64,000 nt of DNA from Heracleum sosnowskyi (Eukaryota > Streptophyta > Magnoliopsida > Apiales > Apiaceae), in NCBI GenBank assembly GCA_030848705.1, contig CM061243.1:120490674-120554673 (forward strand), written 5' to 3'. Below, one piece after another: positions 1 to 11,668 of this stretch. Each line of letters starts with the position of its first letter. Position 1 is the first letter of the stretch. Below the pieces are notes generated by a model. It searched no databases, was not told the DNA's origin, and saw only the letters and a program-made list of their open reading frames with translations. The position numbers and the translations under genes were made by a program.

Positions 1-126
1 TGAAAAATCAAAATCAAGATCAAAATTAACGACAATTCTAGAAATTATGTTATTTTTGGAGCAAATATCGATGAATATATTGTAGATTAGCAAATTTATT
101 TACTGTTCAATAAAATTTATCTGCAG

Positions 127-489
127 GCAATACCAAGAGAAGCAAGAAACTTTGATCTAGGAGAAACAAAGTACTACATAATAATGGTTTTTAGCGGAAT
201 AATATGGCAGTTTTTCTTTATCGGAGCCGGAGGAGTTATATTTTGTGCCTCATCTTTGTTATCTGGCATCATTATATCAGTTTTACTTCCGGTTACAGAA
301 GTTTTAGCTGTTATTTTTTACCAAGAAAAGTTTCAAGCCGAAAAAGGAGTTGCTCTTGTTCTTTCTCTCTGGGGATTTGTTTCTTACTTCTACGGCGAAA
401 TAAAACACAGCAGAAAAGCCGAAAAGAATCGTGCAGCTGAAATGGAGCTGCCACTCAATCAAGTTGCGCGCGGTTTCATAAGTGTATAA
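127..489 (+). CDS. Purine permease (PUP) family, last exon of an upstream gene
   Basis: This is the 3' terminal exon of a purine permease, a plasma-membrane or tonoplast carrier of the drug/metabolite transporter fold that moves adenine, cytokinins and related compounds. The reading frame opens right after an acceptor AG at 125-126 with AIPREARNFDLGETKYY, the usual start of the last PUP exon, and ends at TAA 487-489. Residues such as FFFIGAGGVIFCASSLLSG and LLPVTEVLAVIFYQEKFQ are the conserved last membrane segments, followed by LWGFVSYFYGEIK and a short hydrophilic tail. The exon looks intact. The rest of the gene lies upstream of the window. The pseudogene at 29400-52276 ends its second exon at the same family position (NNDFK then donor), so the two are tandem copies on one strand. 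Substrate cannot be told from this exon. Confidence 0.9.
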   Translation, partial: AIPREARNFDLGETKYYIIMVFSGIIWQFFFIGAGGVIFCASSLLSGIIISVLLPVTEVLAVIFYQEKFQAEKGVALVLSLWGFVSYFYGEIKHSRKAEKNRAAEMELPLNQVARGFISV

Positions 490-1911
490 ATTTCAAAAAA
501 ATGTATAGTACAGTTTGCTGTTTTGTGCAATATGTTGAAGTACATCCTTGAGATGAACTGGGGTTGCATTATATATCAACCGTTTTGGATTGTAGACAAA
601 CATGATAATAAGTTTCGAATTTGTAGCAATTCGAATAAGCTGTTTGTAATATTCGGAGACACATACGAACTTGAATTGTGTAATATGTGGTGTGATTTTA
701 TTCATCTCATCGATATTAATTCGACTGATTCCGAATTGGATTGTTTTCAGTCGAATTTTGATTAATTTGATCAAAAATAGTAGTTGGAAAATGACCGTGT
801 TTTTGTAACGTGAGTGTAATTTTGATCTTGCACACAGTTGCAGTATATTTAAATGTAATGTAAGATCTGTTCTTTGATTGTACTCCAGTGAAGTATTCAT
901 CTAAACCAAACTCTAATAGTATTTATCAACAAAAAAATTATATGTTTTTAGGCTTAATGATTATATGATTATAATTTTAATAACAGACGTTAGTTTTATT
1001 TTAAATTAAAATATGTTTAAGGGATAAAATGGTAAAATCAAAAAAATAATACGCTATATCCCTGATCGCGTTAAAACCATAACCTAAGCGAAACTCAAAT
1101 TGCGATTAAATTGAAGAAAAGATGACTTTGAAAATCAATTCAAAGAAGATCTTAACAAGTACATGGAGTATAAAGAATAACATACCTCAGGATCTATCAA
1201 CCCACCTGAAAAATTCACAACCACGACTTCCTAAAACACAACTAAGAAATCTTCGACTTGTATTGACATCAGTTTGAACAGTTGTCTCCACATCCCAATT
1301 CCCACAATAGCATCTCTAAGACATAATTTTTGTGTAACAATCTTATTTGTATATAAAGGAGTTCAATTTTACCATTTAAAGCTTAAGATTTGGTAATAGA
1401 CAATTGAAAAAATATATACAAGCATGTAAGTAGAAAAATTAAAATTATATTAAAAGTTAAAATTAAAATTAAAAATTGAAATTCCAACTTAACCCCTCTA
1501 CCACTAACGCCCGTTACTAAAACTTGACGAAAAAGCAATCAGGTGACTAAAATATTAAATTTAAGCCACGCGGGTGCTCAATATTATATTTTGGCCATTT
1601 TTATGAAAAAAAATTATATCTCAAATTATCATCGTGCAATTTAACTATTCAAAATTAAAACAAGAAAACTATTCTGAAATAGAGAGAATATTATTATCGG
1701 TGATTGTGATCGAAAAACTAAAATTATGCATAACCAGGACCAAGACCTATAATTGATTCTCACGAATCTATTTATAAATTTATAATTAAGCTCTTAATCC
1801 CACGTTTTTTTTATCAAGGTATGTTTTCTAATGTAATGATATTTTTATCTGAGTAATGTGATGGATCATAAAAAATCTTCATAAAAATTACAAGAATGAC
1901 ATGATAATTAT
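490..1911. other. PUP 3' flank and intergenic DNA
   Basis: AT-rich non-coding sequence after the PUP stop codon. The first ~400 bases are probably 3' UTR and downstream flank. Short open frames on both strands at 493-900 have no recognisable features. No gene, RNA or well-bounded repeat is visible; around 1490-1620 there is low-complexity repeat-like sequence I cannot assign. Confidence 0.5.
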
Positions 1912-2022
1912 TAGAGCCGATCCTAGATATTTGGGTGTCCTAGACGAAATTCTAAAATGGTGCCCTTAAAAATCATGATTATAAACCTAAGTTAAATTTT
2001 AAAAATATAATATCTAAGAATA

Positions 2023-2173
2023 GGGAAATGTTATTTCCACATCAGTTTTTTTATTTCCAAAGCTATTTGTAGCTTATTGTACTAGAATATGCTACAAATT
2101 GTGAATGCAGGGGGCATATGCTACACTTATTGCTCTGAAAATTAAAAAACAACTCTGGAAATAACATTTCCCC
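2023..2173. mobile_element. MITE, 151 bp, with 7-bp target duplication
   Basis: Inverted ends GGGAAATGTTATTTCC (2023-2038) and its complement at 2157-2172, with similarity continuing inward for about another 15 bases. The direct repeat AAGAATA flanks it at 2016-2022 and 2174-2180. There is no coding capacity. The superfamily is unclear: 7 bp is short of the 8 bp of hAT and the 9 bp of Mutator, and one duplication base may be lost. Confidence 0.75.
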
Positions 2174-2246
2174 AAGAATATAATTTAGCACAACGGAAAT
2201 TATTATAAACATACTCAACCAATGCTTATTTACTAAATAAAAATGC

Positions 2247-2657
2247 TGATATGGGCTAAAAATAACGCAAAAGACATAATTAATGATACATTAATTAGAC
2301 CTAGCTTGGTCCACAGGTTAAACCCAATTAATGAGGCCCGTAATCCAAACCTGGTCTAAATCATAGACTCTCAACATCTATATAAAGGACTTCACCCTTC
2401 ATTCTAAAAGGACGTTTTGGGCACAGCTTCATACGTCACAACGCCTCGAAGGCGCTACAAGCCACAAAGGCAACTCTAGAACTACGTCTTGGCTTTATTC
2501 TTGATTCTCATCAAGGTACGTAGGCATCTTGTTAGGACCGAGTTAGTCCCCGACAACAAGAGCAGCCACACAATTAAAGCTTGAAGCTCATCAACCCTAA
2601 CATTAAATTCACGAAACCCTAGCAGCGATTTGAAGACCTAGTTTTTATTTCACAACA
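2247..2657 (+). repeat. 5' LTR of the Tat element
   Basis: 411 bp, from TGATATGGGC to CACAACA. A TATA box, TATATAAA, lies at 2379-2386. Compared with the 3' LTR it lacks about 200 bp after position ~2343, the segment that in the 3' LTR spans roughly 9650-9843. The rest aligns closely. Confidence 0.9.
2379..2386 (+). promoter_or_regulatory. TATA box of the Tat 5' LTR
   Basis: TATATAAA followed by GGAC within the LTR; the same box recurs in the 3' LTR near 9876-9890. Likely core promoter of the element when active. Confidence 0.6.
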
Positions 2658-2675
2658 TTTGGCGCCATCTGTGGG
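2658..2675 (+). other. Primer-binding site of the Tat element
   Basis: TTTGGCGCCATCTGTGGG directly follows the LTR end. This is the form usual for plant Tat elements. Confidence 0.8.
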
Positions 2676-2690
2676 AAGACAACATCAACC

Positions 2691-4950
2691 ATGACGAGAA
2701 CACGAAGTATCGATGATCCACACCTATTAATGTTCAAGGGATGGACCTTTTAAGAACGTGAATTTAAACAAGTCTCCAAGGAGCTAGAATCCAAAGAACG
2801 ATTCCAAACTCTCAAGGGACGAATCCCCAATCCTAGGCATGATTCTGCCCATAATTTCAAAAAGGCTAGCATGATTACCACGGTGCTTCCACAACTAACA
2901 GCTCAGAACCCAAGTTATGGGCTCCCACCCCCAACGAGGGGATGATTCGCCCCATATTTGAGGCATGGAACTTCCGCATGTAAAAAGAGTGAGAAGTCTT
3001 GATCGTGCACGAAAGACGATGAAGGAGCAATTGAACTGACAATCCATTCTCCTCGACTTTCGTTCAAGGAACGACTCCTCGAGAGACAAGTCTCAAGGGG
3101 TGACCCAAAATCCATTAACTCAAAGAGAGAATCCCCAATTGCAGATGATGGTGATCTCACCTCTAGTTAGTAGAGCACTAGGAACGCAAATCGCCACTAC
3201 TGTCGTGCTAAACCAAATAACTCAAAACCCCGTTCATGGGTTGTCATCGTTCCCAACTGCTGGACGAACCATTACTCTCATTGATCTACTCATGAGAAGT
3301 ATGTGCCTCAATACATTGAAGGCTTGCTCCACATACCATACACCGAATATGACTCCTCGTCTGAAGGAAAGGAGGAATAGACGTCAATTCTAGGAAGAAA
3401 CGTCAAGGCAATGAGCCCATAGTAGGAGCATGCCGTTCTCAACCCCGAGGGACTCAAGGAATTGTTATTCAGATTATAAAAGAAAGAATTTGAGTGTTCA
3501 AATTACTACTTTGCAGCAGCTGTTTGTGAATCCTATGAATTCAGGGATGAATATTCTTTTAAATGTTGGTGTTACCCCTCTTTGGTGCACCGTCGGGGTG
3601 TAGATTTCCACCTCTGTTATTATACGAAGAACATGAGATCCCATCTATAGGATGCCGCTTATCGGTTATAAAAATTCAATCCATCCTCAACAATCCAGGG
3701 GCAAACTCTCAAGGAACAAGCGAATAAGGCACAAATCTTTGGCCCATAGGGACGAATCCCCAAATCGTAGTTCTTTTGACCCAAGGAGTGGATCCTCTTC
3801 AAGTGGTACATGCGCCAATTACAAATGCACTTTCTGGCTTATAACTCTCAAACACCGTGATACCTGCATCTATTGTTCAAAATCCCATCTACGGGGTGCC
3901 TCAATACCCCAAGGATGGAGGAAGTGAACTCCAAACCCCGATTAAAAGGCCGTATATTCAGGGATTGGTTCCCCAAAATTGGGGATCGTGTCCCTGGGAT
4001 CAAGGATTAGGTCCTCAAGTCCAAGAGGATTGGTTCCCCAAGTCTCGTACACTGAAGATGAGTCATCGTCTACTAATGAGAATTGTGATATAGCTCCTGA
4101 AAGGAGGCTTCAAGGTAATGAAGTGACTAGGGGAGCTGTGTGTTAAAAAAAAAAGTCTCTCAACCCTTGAAGAATGGATTCTTGTTCATTGAGCAGAGAT
4201 CCTTAAAGGGACTATTTGAACTGATTTACCAAGGAAGATTTGAAGGTTCTAGATTTCGATGATTAAGTGGCAATGATAGCTCTGCAACAAGGAACCACGA
4301 ATGTCTATTTCAAGATGTCATTGGAAAAACATCTTCCTGAGAGCATGTTGATGTTCCAAGATTGGGTTGGTAAGTATATCAAAATCGAGAAAAATATAAA
4401 GAAACATTCAACCCCCGTATGAGGCAACGTAGAAAATAAGAAGCGAAATGGAGATAAGAAGTATGTTGTTAAGGATAGTATCCCCGAACGAGTAAAGACT
4501 CTGATTTCCCCCGAAGAGAATGCACAAGAACCGGGGTTTACCAAGTATGCACATAGAGAAGGATAGAGATTTTTAATGGCCGAAGCCACTAAGGATTGAT
4601 CCTAATAAGAGAAACGAGAGTCAGTATTCCAAGATTTTAAAAAGACATGGTGCATGACTGTTGACAGCTAAAAGACGAGATTGAGTTTACGACCCAAAGA
4701 GAAGAGCTCAACAAATTCACCAAATATGGTGAACATCACAACCCAAGGTGGGATTATGATTAGAGACACTACGAAAGGAAGGATGGTGATCAAGGTCAAA
4801 ATCCTCAGCCCTAGAGGTCGGTGATAAACATGATCTTTGGAGCCCCGACCACTCGACCACAGCTGGGACAACAAGGAACTTCCGAAAAGCTATTGATTAG
4901 GAAGTCAAACACATGGTCGGAGAAGCACCAAAATGTGCAAAGACTGAAGT
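2691..4950 (+). pseudogene. Tat gag remnant
   Basis: A possible gag start (ATG at 2691, MTRTRSIDD) opens the region, but stops and shifts follow within a few codons. Around 4225-4400 the broken frames still read like the C-terminal part of a plant gag (a segment with KMSLEKHLPESMLMFQDW followed by KYIKIEKN). Gag is the structural protein that packages element RNA. Nothing here could make it now. The stretch 3100-4100 has only short open frames of low similarity to anything I know. Confidence 0.6.
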
Positions 4951-5039
4951 GGCAATAGCCTTTGACGATTCAGATCTTAAAGGGATGAGATTCCCCCATA
5001 ATAACCGTTGGTCATCATATATGTGGTAGGAAATTCAGA

Positions 5040-5330
5040 AGTGAAGTGAGTCTCAGTAGACAATGGGGCTTCAATGGATATCATGTTCCATGACACGATT
5101 CTGAAAATGGGATACACATATTCCCAACTGACCCCCTATAGTATGTCCATCTATGGGTACAATGAGGTCAAGTTTAAGATAGAAGGTACTATCAGTTTTT
5201 CGTAACCATAGAACGAGAACCAAATGAAGCAACTCAGATATGAGACTTCTTGATGATCAAAGCAAATTCTACCTACAATGCTATCCTAAGAGGACATGCT
5301 TGCATGCTTATAAGGTGGTTGCCTCAACCT
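5040..5330 (+). pseudogene. Tat protease remnant
   Basis: Broken frames encode VDNGASMDIMFHDTILKMGY at ~5056-5115, the D-[NS]-G-[AS]-S active-site pattern of retroelement aspartic protease with its following segment. Flanking stops show that it is not expressed as part of a polyprotein. Confidence 0.6.
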
Positions 5331-5699
5331 ATCACTTGAAAATCAAATTCCCTACAAGGAACGAAGTGGGAAAATAGTAGGGAGACCAAAAGATGCAAGA
5401 AGTTGCTACGTAGCCACGTTAAGGCCTAATGGAATCGGGGGGCAGGTCTTCCCGATTGAGGATATGGATGTAAGGGATAATGATGAATGCCAATGGAAGC
5501 CAACTGAGGATCTAATTCCCATCCCGTTAGTTCCTGATGAACCTGAAAAAGTTGCATACATTGGTGCTTTATTAAGTGAACCATTAAGGGGAAAGTTGTT
5601 GACTTTTCTACAAGAAGATGATGATGTGCTTGTATGGACAACAACTGAAATGCCTGATATTCAGTTCCTCAAATGGTTGCCCAATCCTGTGATGATCAA

Positions 5700-6760
5700 G
5701 AACGCCAATAAAAAATGATTGGATATGTATAGACTTCATTGATCTAAGAAATGCTTGTTCTAAGGACTGTTTCCCTCTACCAAGGATCGATGCATTGATT
5801 GTCGCCACCACTGAACACAAGATGTTGAACTTCATGGATGGCTTTGGTAGGCACAAGCAAATCAAAATGCATAAGGACAACGTCCCAAGAGGTGATATAT
5901 CAAAGAGTGGTGAATAAGATTTTTGAGCATCTTATTAGGAAGACTATGAAATCCTATGTATATGACATGTTAGTCAAGAGCCTTGATAGGGCATAACACG
6001 TTGGACACCTCAGAGAGGCATTTGAAGTTCTAAGAAAACATAATATGATGTTGAACCCGACTTAATGTGCCTTCGGCATAGGATCATGAAAGTTTTTGGG
6101 TTTGATGGTCTCCAAGCGTGGAATTGAGGCCAACCCCGACAAGATTAAAGCAATAATTCACATGGAAGCTCCACGTTCCATTAAGGACGTTTGAAAACTC
6201 ATAGGAATGGTAGCAGCTTTGTAAAGATTCATCTCCAAATTTGGGGAGAAATGTTGCTGTAATGAAATCCAAAAGGCCTTTAAAAAATTGAAAAAGTGCA
6301 TGGCTGGAACACCATTGTTGGCAAACTAAAGCCCAGAGGGTTACTTTATCTATACTTGAATGTATCTGAAATGGCTTTAAATGTCATCCTCATGAAAGAT
6401 GATGACAAGATTCAGGATCCCATCTACTATGTGAGCAAGGTCTTGTATGGGGAGGAGTAACCACAATAAAGTCCTAAGCACTCACTGACTTCGTGGTTGA
6501 ATGCATCATTGACAACCAAGAAGTTGGGGGGAGGGGGCAGGAGGTAGTACCCCAGGAGGGGAAGAAACTACAGAAAGAAGATCGAGAAGCGATACTCAAG
6601 GAGTGTTAGGTGCTCTATTTTGATGAGACATCAAAAACAAAATCAAGTTGAAGCATAACTAGTTTCACAAAGCCCTGATGGGTTCATGATTGAGTATGCC
6701 TTGAAGTTGGATTTCCTAATGACAAACAAAGAGGATGGATACGAAGTTCTGAAAGTCGAA
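5700..6760 (+). pseudogene. Tat reverse transcriptase, RNase H and second RNase H remnant
   Basis: Translation across stops gives RT pieces (KDCFPLPRIDALIVATTEHK, then NFMDGFGRHKQIKMHKDN, ~5760-5880), the connection segment (SKRGIEANPDKIKAIIHME, ~6112-6165), and an RNase H segment near 6300-6450. At ~6608-6730 a second RNase H follows (VLYFDETSKTKS, then PDGFMIEYALKLDF). A second, host-type RNase H between the first one and integrase is diagnostic of the Tat group. No uninterrupted frame exceeds about 90 codons. Confidence 0.75.
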
Positions 6761-7084
6761 CTTGGCTTGCCCGGAGCCCATAGGGTGAAGAACCTCAAAG
6801 TCTATAGAAACTCAACATCGGGTGTTACGAAGACATCCAAAAGGAGGAAAACATAAAGGCTGATGTCCTATCTAAGTTTACCACCTCAGAGGCAGAGAAT
6901 TATGCAGAAAGTATTTACTTCCAAGTTTTGAAGACCCGAAGTATTGATGCAAAGCTGATAGCACCTGTAGGTGTGGAAAGTTGTAGGATGAATCCCGTAA
7001 AGGCTCACCAAGAAACCGGTTGGTTACCCGATAATGCCTTGGAGGCACGGAAGTTGTCAGTATGAACATTAAGGCCTTAAGAAA

Positions 7085-7515
7085 CGGAATTAGCCTTGAA
7101 AGAAGTTAATAAGGAAATCTGTGGGCAGCACTCGGGAGGGGCATGGACCTTACCCACAAGATGACCTGGTTGAGATTTTAATGGCCAGATATGATGGCTG
7201 ATGCCAAAGGAGTGTGACCGATACCAGAAGTACACACATGTTGTAAGGCAACCACCTGACTTGCTCACATCAGTTAGCTCACCTATCTCGTTCGCTATGT
7301 GGGGAATGGATATACTTGGTACATTTCCAGTGGCAAGTGCACAAATGAAGTTTTTAATTGTGGCAATTGATTACTTTACTAAGTGGATTGAGGCTAAATC
7401 TTTAGCCATGATAACCACTAAACAAGTGATACAATTCCTGTGAGAAAGTGCGATATGCAGAAATGGACTTTAATAAATCCTAGATAATGGACGACAGTTC
7501 AACAATGAGGATTTA
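7085..7515 (+). pseudogene. Tat integrase remnant
   Basis: An open stretch at 7201-7440 encodes CDRYQKYTHVVRQPP, the end of the zinc-binding part, then MDILGTFPVA with the first catalytic Asp and FLIVAIDYFTKWIEAKSLA. A stop follows, then DNGRQFNNED at ~7483-7512 with the second catalytic Asp. The C-terminal half is missing and repeat sequence begins at once. Integrase would insert element DNA into the genome; this copy is dead. Confidence 0.8.
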
Positions 7516-8110
7516 AAAAAAAAATGGGTAAAATAAATATTATTATAATATTTATTTATTCAAAAAAGAGAAAAAATTCGAGTCTTTTTCGACCTCAATT
7601 CAGGTCATGAGCCTTCGACCTCGAAGCCAAAAGGCCCTATTTTCGAACTCAAACGAGATCGAAATAATTTTAAAAAAATTAAGTAAAATAAATATTATTG
7701 TAATATTTATTTATTCAAAAAAGAGGAAAAAATCGAGTCTTTTTCGACCTCAATTCAGGTCACGAGCCTTCGACCTCGAAGTCAAAAATGCCCTATTTTC
7801 GAACTCAAACGAGTTCGAAATAATTTTTAAAAAAATTGGGTAAAATAAATATTATCGTAATATTTATTTATTCAAAAATAAGGAAAAAATTGAGTCTTTT
7901 TCGACCTCAATTCCGGTCATGAGCCTTCGACCTCGAAGCAAAAAATGCCCTATTTTCAAATTCAAACGAGGTCGAAATAATTTTAAAAAAAATGATGAAT
8001 AAAATAAATATTATTATAATATTTATTTGAAAAAAAAACACAAACGGATCGACCTGGAACCAGATCGAAGGGTGTCGAGATGGAACCAATTCGAGGTGCT
8101 TCGACCTCAC
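7515..8110 (+). repeat. Tandem repeat, ~155-bp unit, about 3.6 copies
   Basis: Units start near 7520, 7678, 7842 and (partial) 7997. Each holds ATAAATATTATTATAATATT, a poly-A stretch, then a GA/TC-rich part with TCGACCTC, ACGAG and CGAAATAATTTT. Copies differ by point changes. It lies in the 3' untranslated region of the Tat element. Confidence 0.9.
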
Positions 8111-8129
8111 CCCAAAATGGACATTCAGG

Positions 8130-8265
8130 ACGACTAAACTGACGTTTAGTACCCCAAGTTCTAGATAGTTGACAAATTCTCCCCTGAAATTTAGAAATTG
8201 ACAGATTCTCCACTGAAGTTTAGAATCTGACAGATTCACTCCTGAGCTTTGGAAAATTACGAATT
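8130..8265 (+). repeat. Short tandem repeat, ~33-bp unit, three copies
   Basis: Three degenerate copies of a unit containing TTTAGAA, TTGACAGATTC and CCTGAA-like text, between the two larger arrays of the Tat 3' region. Confidence 0.6.
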
Positions 8266-8319
8266 AGCCCCTGCAAAATTATGAAAAGGTGCTTATAATT
8301 TTGAAATACTTGAAAAAAT

Positions 8320-9080
8320 TATTAAAAAATACCGTACATGAAAATTCCTTAAATATTAGGAATAATTATTAAAAATACCCGTGGGTACAAGAAAATTCCT
8401 TAAATATTAGGAATAATTATTAAAAATACATGTGGGTACATGGAAATTTATTAAATATTAGGAATAATTATTAAAAATACCTATGGGTACATGACAATTC
8501 CTAAAATATTAGGAATAATTATTAAAAATACTTGTGGGTACATGAAAATTCCTTAATATTAGGAATAATTATTAAAAATACCCGTGGGTACATGGAAATT
8601 CCTAAAATATTAGGAATGATTATTAAAAATACATGTGGGTACATGGAAATTCCTTTATATTAGGAATAATTATTAAAAATACCTGTGGGTACATGAAAAT
8701 TCCTAAAATGTTTGGAATAATTATTAAAAATACATGTGGGTACATGAAAATTCCTAAAATATTAGGAGTAATTATTAAAAATACCTGTGGGTACATGGAA
8801 ATTCCTTAATATATGAATAATTATTAAAAATACCCGTGGGTACATGGAAATTCCTTAAATATTAGGAATATTTATTAAAAATACCTGTGGGAACATGAAA
8901 ATTTCTAAAATAGTAGGGATGATTATTAAAAATACCCGTGAGCACATGAAAATTCCTAAAATATTAGGGATTATTATTAAAAATACCTGTATGTACATGA
9001 AAATTCCTAAAATATAAGGTATGATTATTAAAAATACCCGTGTGTATAAGAAAAATCCTAAAATATTAGGAAAAATATGA
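8320..9080 (+). repeat. Tandem array, ~51-bp unit, 14-15 copies
   Basis: Each unit reads roughly GTGGGTACATG, AAATTCCT, AAATATTAGG, AATAATTATTAAAAATAC. I count 14 to 15 copies by the GTGGGTACA-like landmark spaced 50-51 bases; the last copies are more diverged. It sits in the Tat 3' untranslated region just before the polypurine tract area. Confidence 0.95.
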
Positions 9081-9531
9081 TAAAACGTGAGTGAAATTAT
9101 TAAAATATTTCCTTGATAATGTGAACAACAATGAATGCATGAGTTTTATAACGAGCTCTATACAAGTGTAGAGCTTGATAAAAACAAGCTCAATTATGAA
9201 CCATTATTCATAAGAAATCCCGAATTAGGACGTCTCGTTTAAGGGAAATCAAAAGCGAGCCATTAAGAGGCCAATTAAAGATAACATAAGCCATAGAAGG
9301 CTGGCACAAGTGTTAATTCAGCCTCGAATAAGGCAAATCATCGTAACTGTGTAGGTCGCTCCACACTTTACATTAAGATGATACCCGAGATTCGGGCCGA
9401 TAAGCATTAATTGATCATAAATTCCTGAAATAATGATTGAAAATAGTAAATTAAATCCCAGGTAAGGGAGCGTTGACCACAATCCCGTTAAGGATATTTA
9501 TAACTTCTACGAAAACTCAAGAAGTTTTCCC
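9081..9531 (+). other. Tat 3' untranslated sequence without repeats
   Basis: Non-coding sequence between the 51-bp array and the polypurine tract. No gene or repeat recognised. Confidence 0.5.
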
Positions 9532-9534
9532 AGA

Positions 9535-9548
9535 AGTTGGGGGGCAAA
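9535..9548 (+). other. Polypurine tract of the Tat element
   Basis: A purine-rich run with GGGGGG and CAAA directly before the 3' LTR start; it primes plus-strand DNA synthesis. Confidence 0.75.
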
Positions 9549-9965
9549 TGATATGGGCGGAAAATAACCCAAAAGACATAATTAATTATACATTAATTAG
9601 ACCTAGTTTGGTCCACAAGTTAAGCCCAATTAATGAGGTCCGTAACCCTAATTACTTATTAAATTCATAATTAATAAAAAGGCTAGCTGTACAGCCCATT
9701 AAATGTGTCCTAGTTGAAGCCAACTCTTACAAGGAGTAGCCTCCAAGACACCAAAACCTAAAAGGAGTCAACCTCCTACAAAGAAGGATTTAGACACAGT
9801 CCTTGTCCTCCGTCAAGAAGGAGACTTGGCCTCCAAGTCTCCCAAACCTGGTCTAAATCATAGACTCTCAACATCTATATAAAGGACTTCACCCTTCATT
9901 CTAAAAGGACGTTTTGGGCACAGCTTCATACGTCACAACGCCTCGAAGGCGCTACAAGCCACGTA
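9549..9965 (+). repeat. 3' LTR of the Tat element, left part
   Basis: Begins TGATATGGGC like the 5' LTR and runs to ACGTA (9961-9965), where a later element entered. Includes ~200 bp absent from the 5' LTR. Continues at 25412. Confidence 0.9.
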
Positions 9966-11668
9966 TGTAATATCCGTAATTTGTTTTTAATTTATTAATG
10001 AATAAATGATATATTTGGTATAAAATATTTTGTGGGATATTTGAATATTATTAAGGTGAGAGTGTTAAGTGATTATGTGTTATTTGGTGAGTCGGGAGCC
10101 CTTTCAAATATTTCGTCGTTTGAAATTTTCTTCAATCTTGAGCCCCGTTTTGAAAATTCAAGGGCCCCATTGAGATTTTGTACATCATTATTATTCCTTC
10201 GTCTTTCGTATTCGAAACGTTATCGAAAGGATTATTCGTATCATTTCATCCCTAATTATTTGATCTTGCCAGTATAATTCGTTTTGTTCAAAAAGGGAAA
10301 AATTGTTCCAAACCCTAACTGCTTAGGGGGACGGATATATCGTTTATCTCAATATTTCATTTGTTATAGCCCCAGTATTCTTGAGCATTAGTTATATAAT
10401 GATATGTATTGATTTGGATAATTATCAGTCCTTGTAGATAATTATCTCCTCGTAAAACGTGTTTTTAACCTAATTAGGGTTTTTAAACGATCCAGTGGAT
10501 CTATATCGATCCAAAAATGTTCCTTGGGGTATTATTTTTCCAAAAATATATAAAGACGAATCGTACCTTATAGCCTGAAACGTGTTCTTGAATAATCAAA
10601 CCATTCGTTCAAGGTGTTATTGAATTCAGAAATCAAAGTTCAAGTACTCAAATCAAAGCTCTTGATCTCTATTTTCAGAATCTTCCATCCTCATCATCAT
10701 CTGGTAATTTTTCGATTTATTATGAATTTTTCAATATTCGAATTAAATTAGGGTTTATACCCGATTTGGGGATTTTCATTTTGTTGATTCTCCGTTCAAT
10801 TGGTTGCTTCTAACATGTTCCTAGGGTTCTAATTAGCAAGAATCCATGATTTAATTTCATGTTTAAGTTCAATTTTGATGGGTTTAATTTTCGGGTTTTG
10901 ACCCGAATTTTTCTTTTGCTTCGTTCGTTCTTGTTGTTGATCTGACATTGATTCTGATATAGGGGTTTTATTGTATGAGTTATAAGCTTCATTTTGACAT
11001 ATTAAACGTTGAGTTTCATGTACAGAATTAGTAGATCGTGTTTCCGGCCGGAGTTGTTGCCGTCGGGATTCTTTGACCGAATTCTGGGCTCGATTCCGGC
11101 ATGATACATGTATGTTTGTGTGTTTGTCTTGGAAGGGCGAGCAAAAGCCCTCTAGTTTCATGTGTGTTTGATCAGGAATGAAGGATTCCGGTCGCCGGAC
11201 ACCGGCCGGATTCTGGAAAACCCAGAATCCGGTGGGTTGTTCTTGGTGACCCGATTCCGTTCTTCCCGACACGGTTGACCCGTTTTCTGACCCGGTTTCA
11301 ATCTTCAAAACCCTAATTCATTTTCAGAAAACTGTTTTTGAATTTTATTTTTAAAAATAATTCGAAAATAGTTTAAAATCTTTAAAAATTCATATTTTAA
11401 TTTTAAAAATATATTTTAAATTCAGAAAAATTCTGGAAAATTATATCTATTATTTTAAAATTCAAAAATTGATTAAACTTAATTATTTTAATTATTTTTA
11501 ATTAATTAATAATTAGTTTATTTAATTGAGTGATTAATTCTTTTAATTAGTTAATTCTTGAAAATTTATTTATTAATTAGATTGAATTAATTAAAAATTC
11601 AGTTTAATTATTTTCAAACCTGTTTTATTATTTAAAAATATTTTGAGCATTTAAAGAGTGTCAATTAA

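Noticed and set aside
493..900. 135-codon minus-strand frame after the first PUP exon
   Set aside because: Antisense to probable 3' UTR and AT-rich; no family features.
8320..9080. Regular 51-bp array as a CRISPR
   Set aside because: The whole unit repeats, with no unique spacers, and it lies in a plant retrotransposon.
10829..11308. 159-codon minus-strand open frame in the solo LTR
   Set aside because: Low-complexity composition, no domain I know, and it lies inside a Tekay-like LTR; chance frame.
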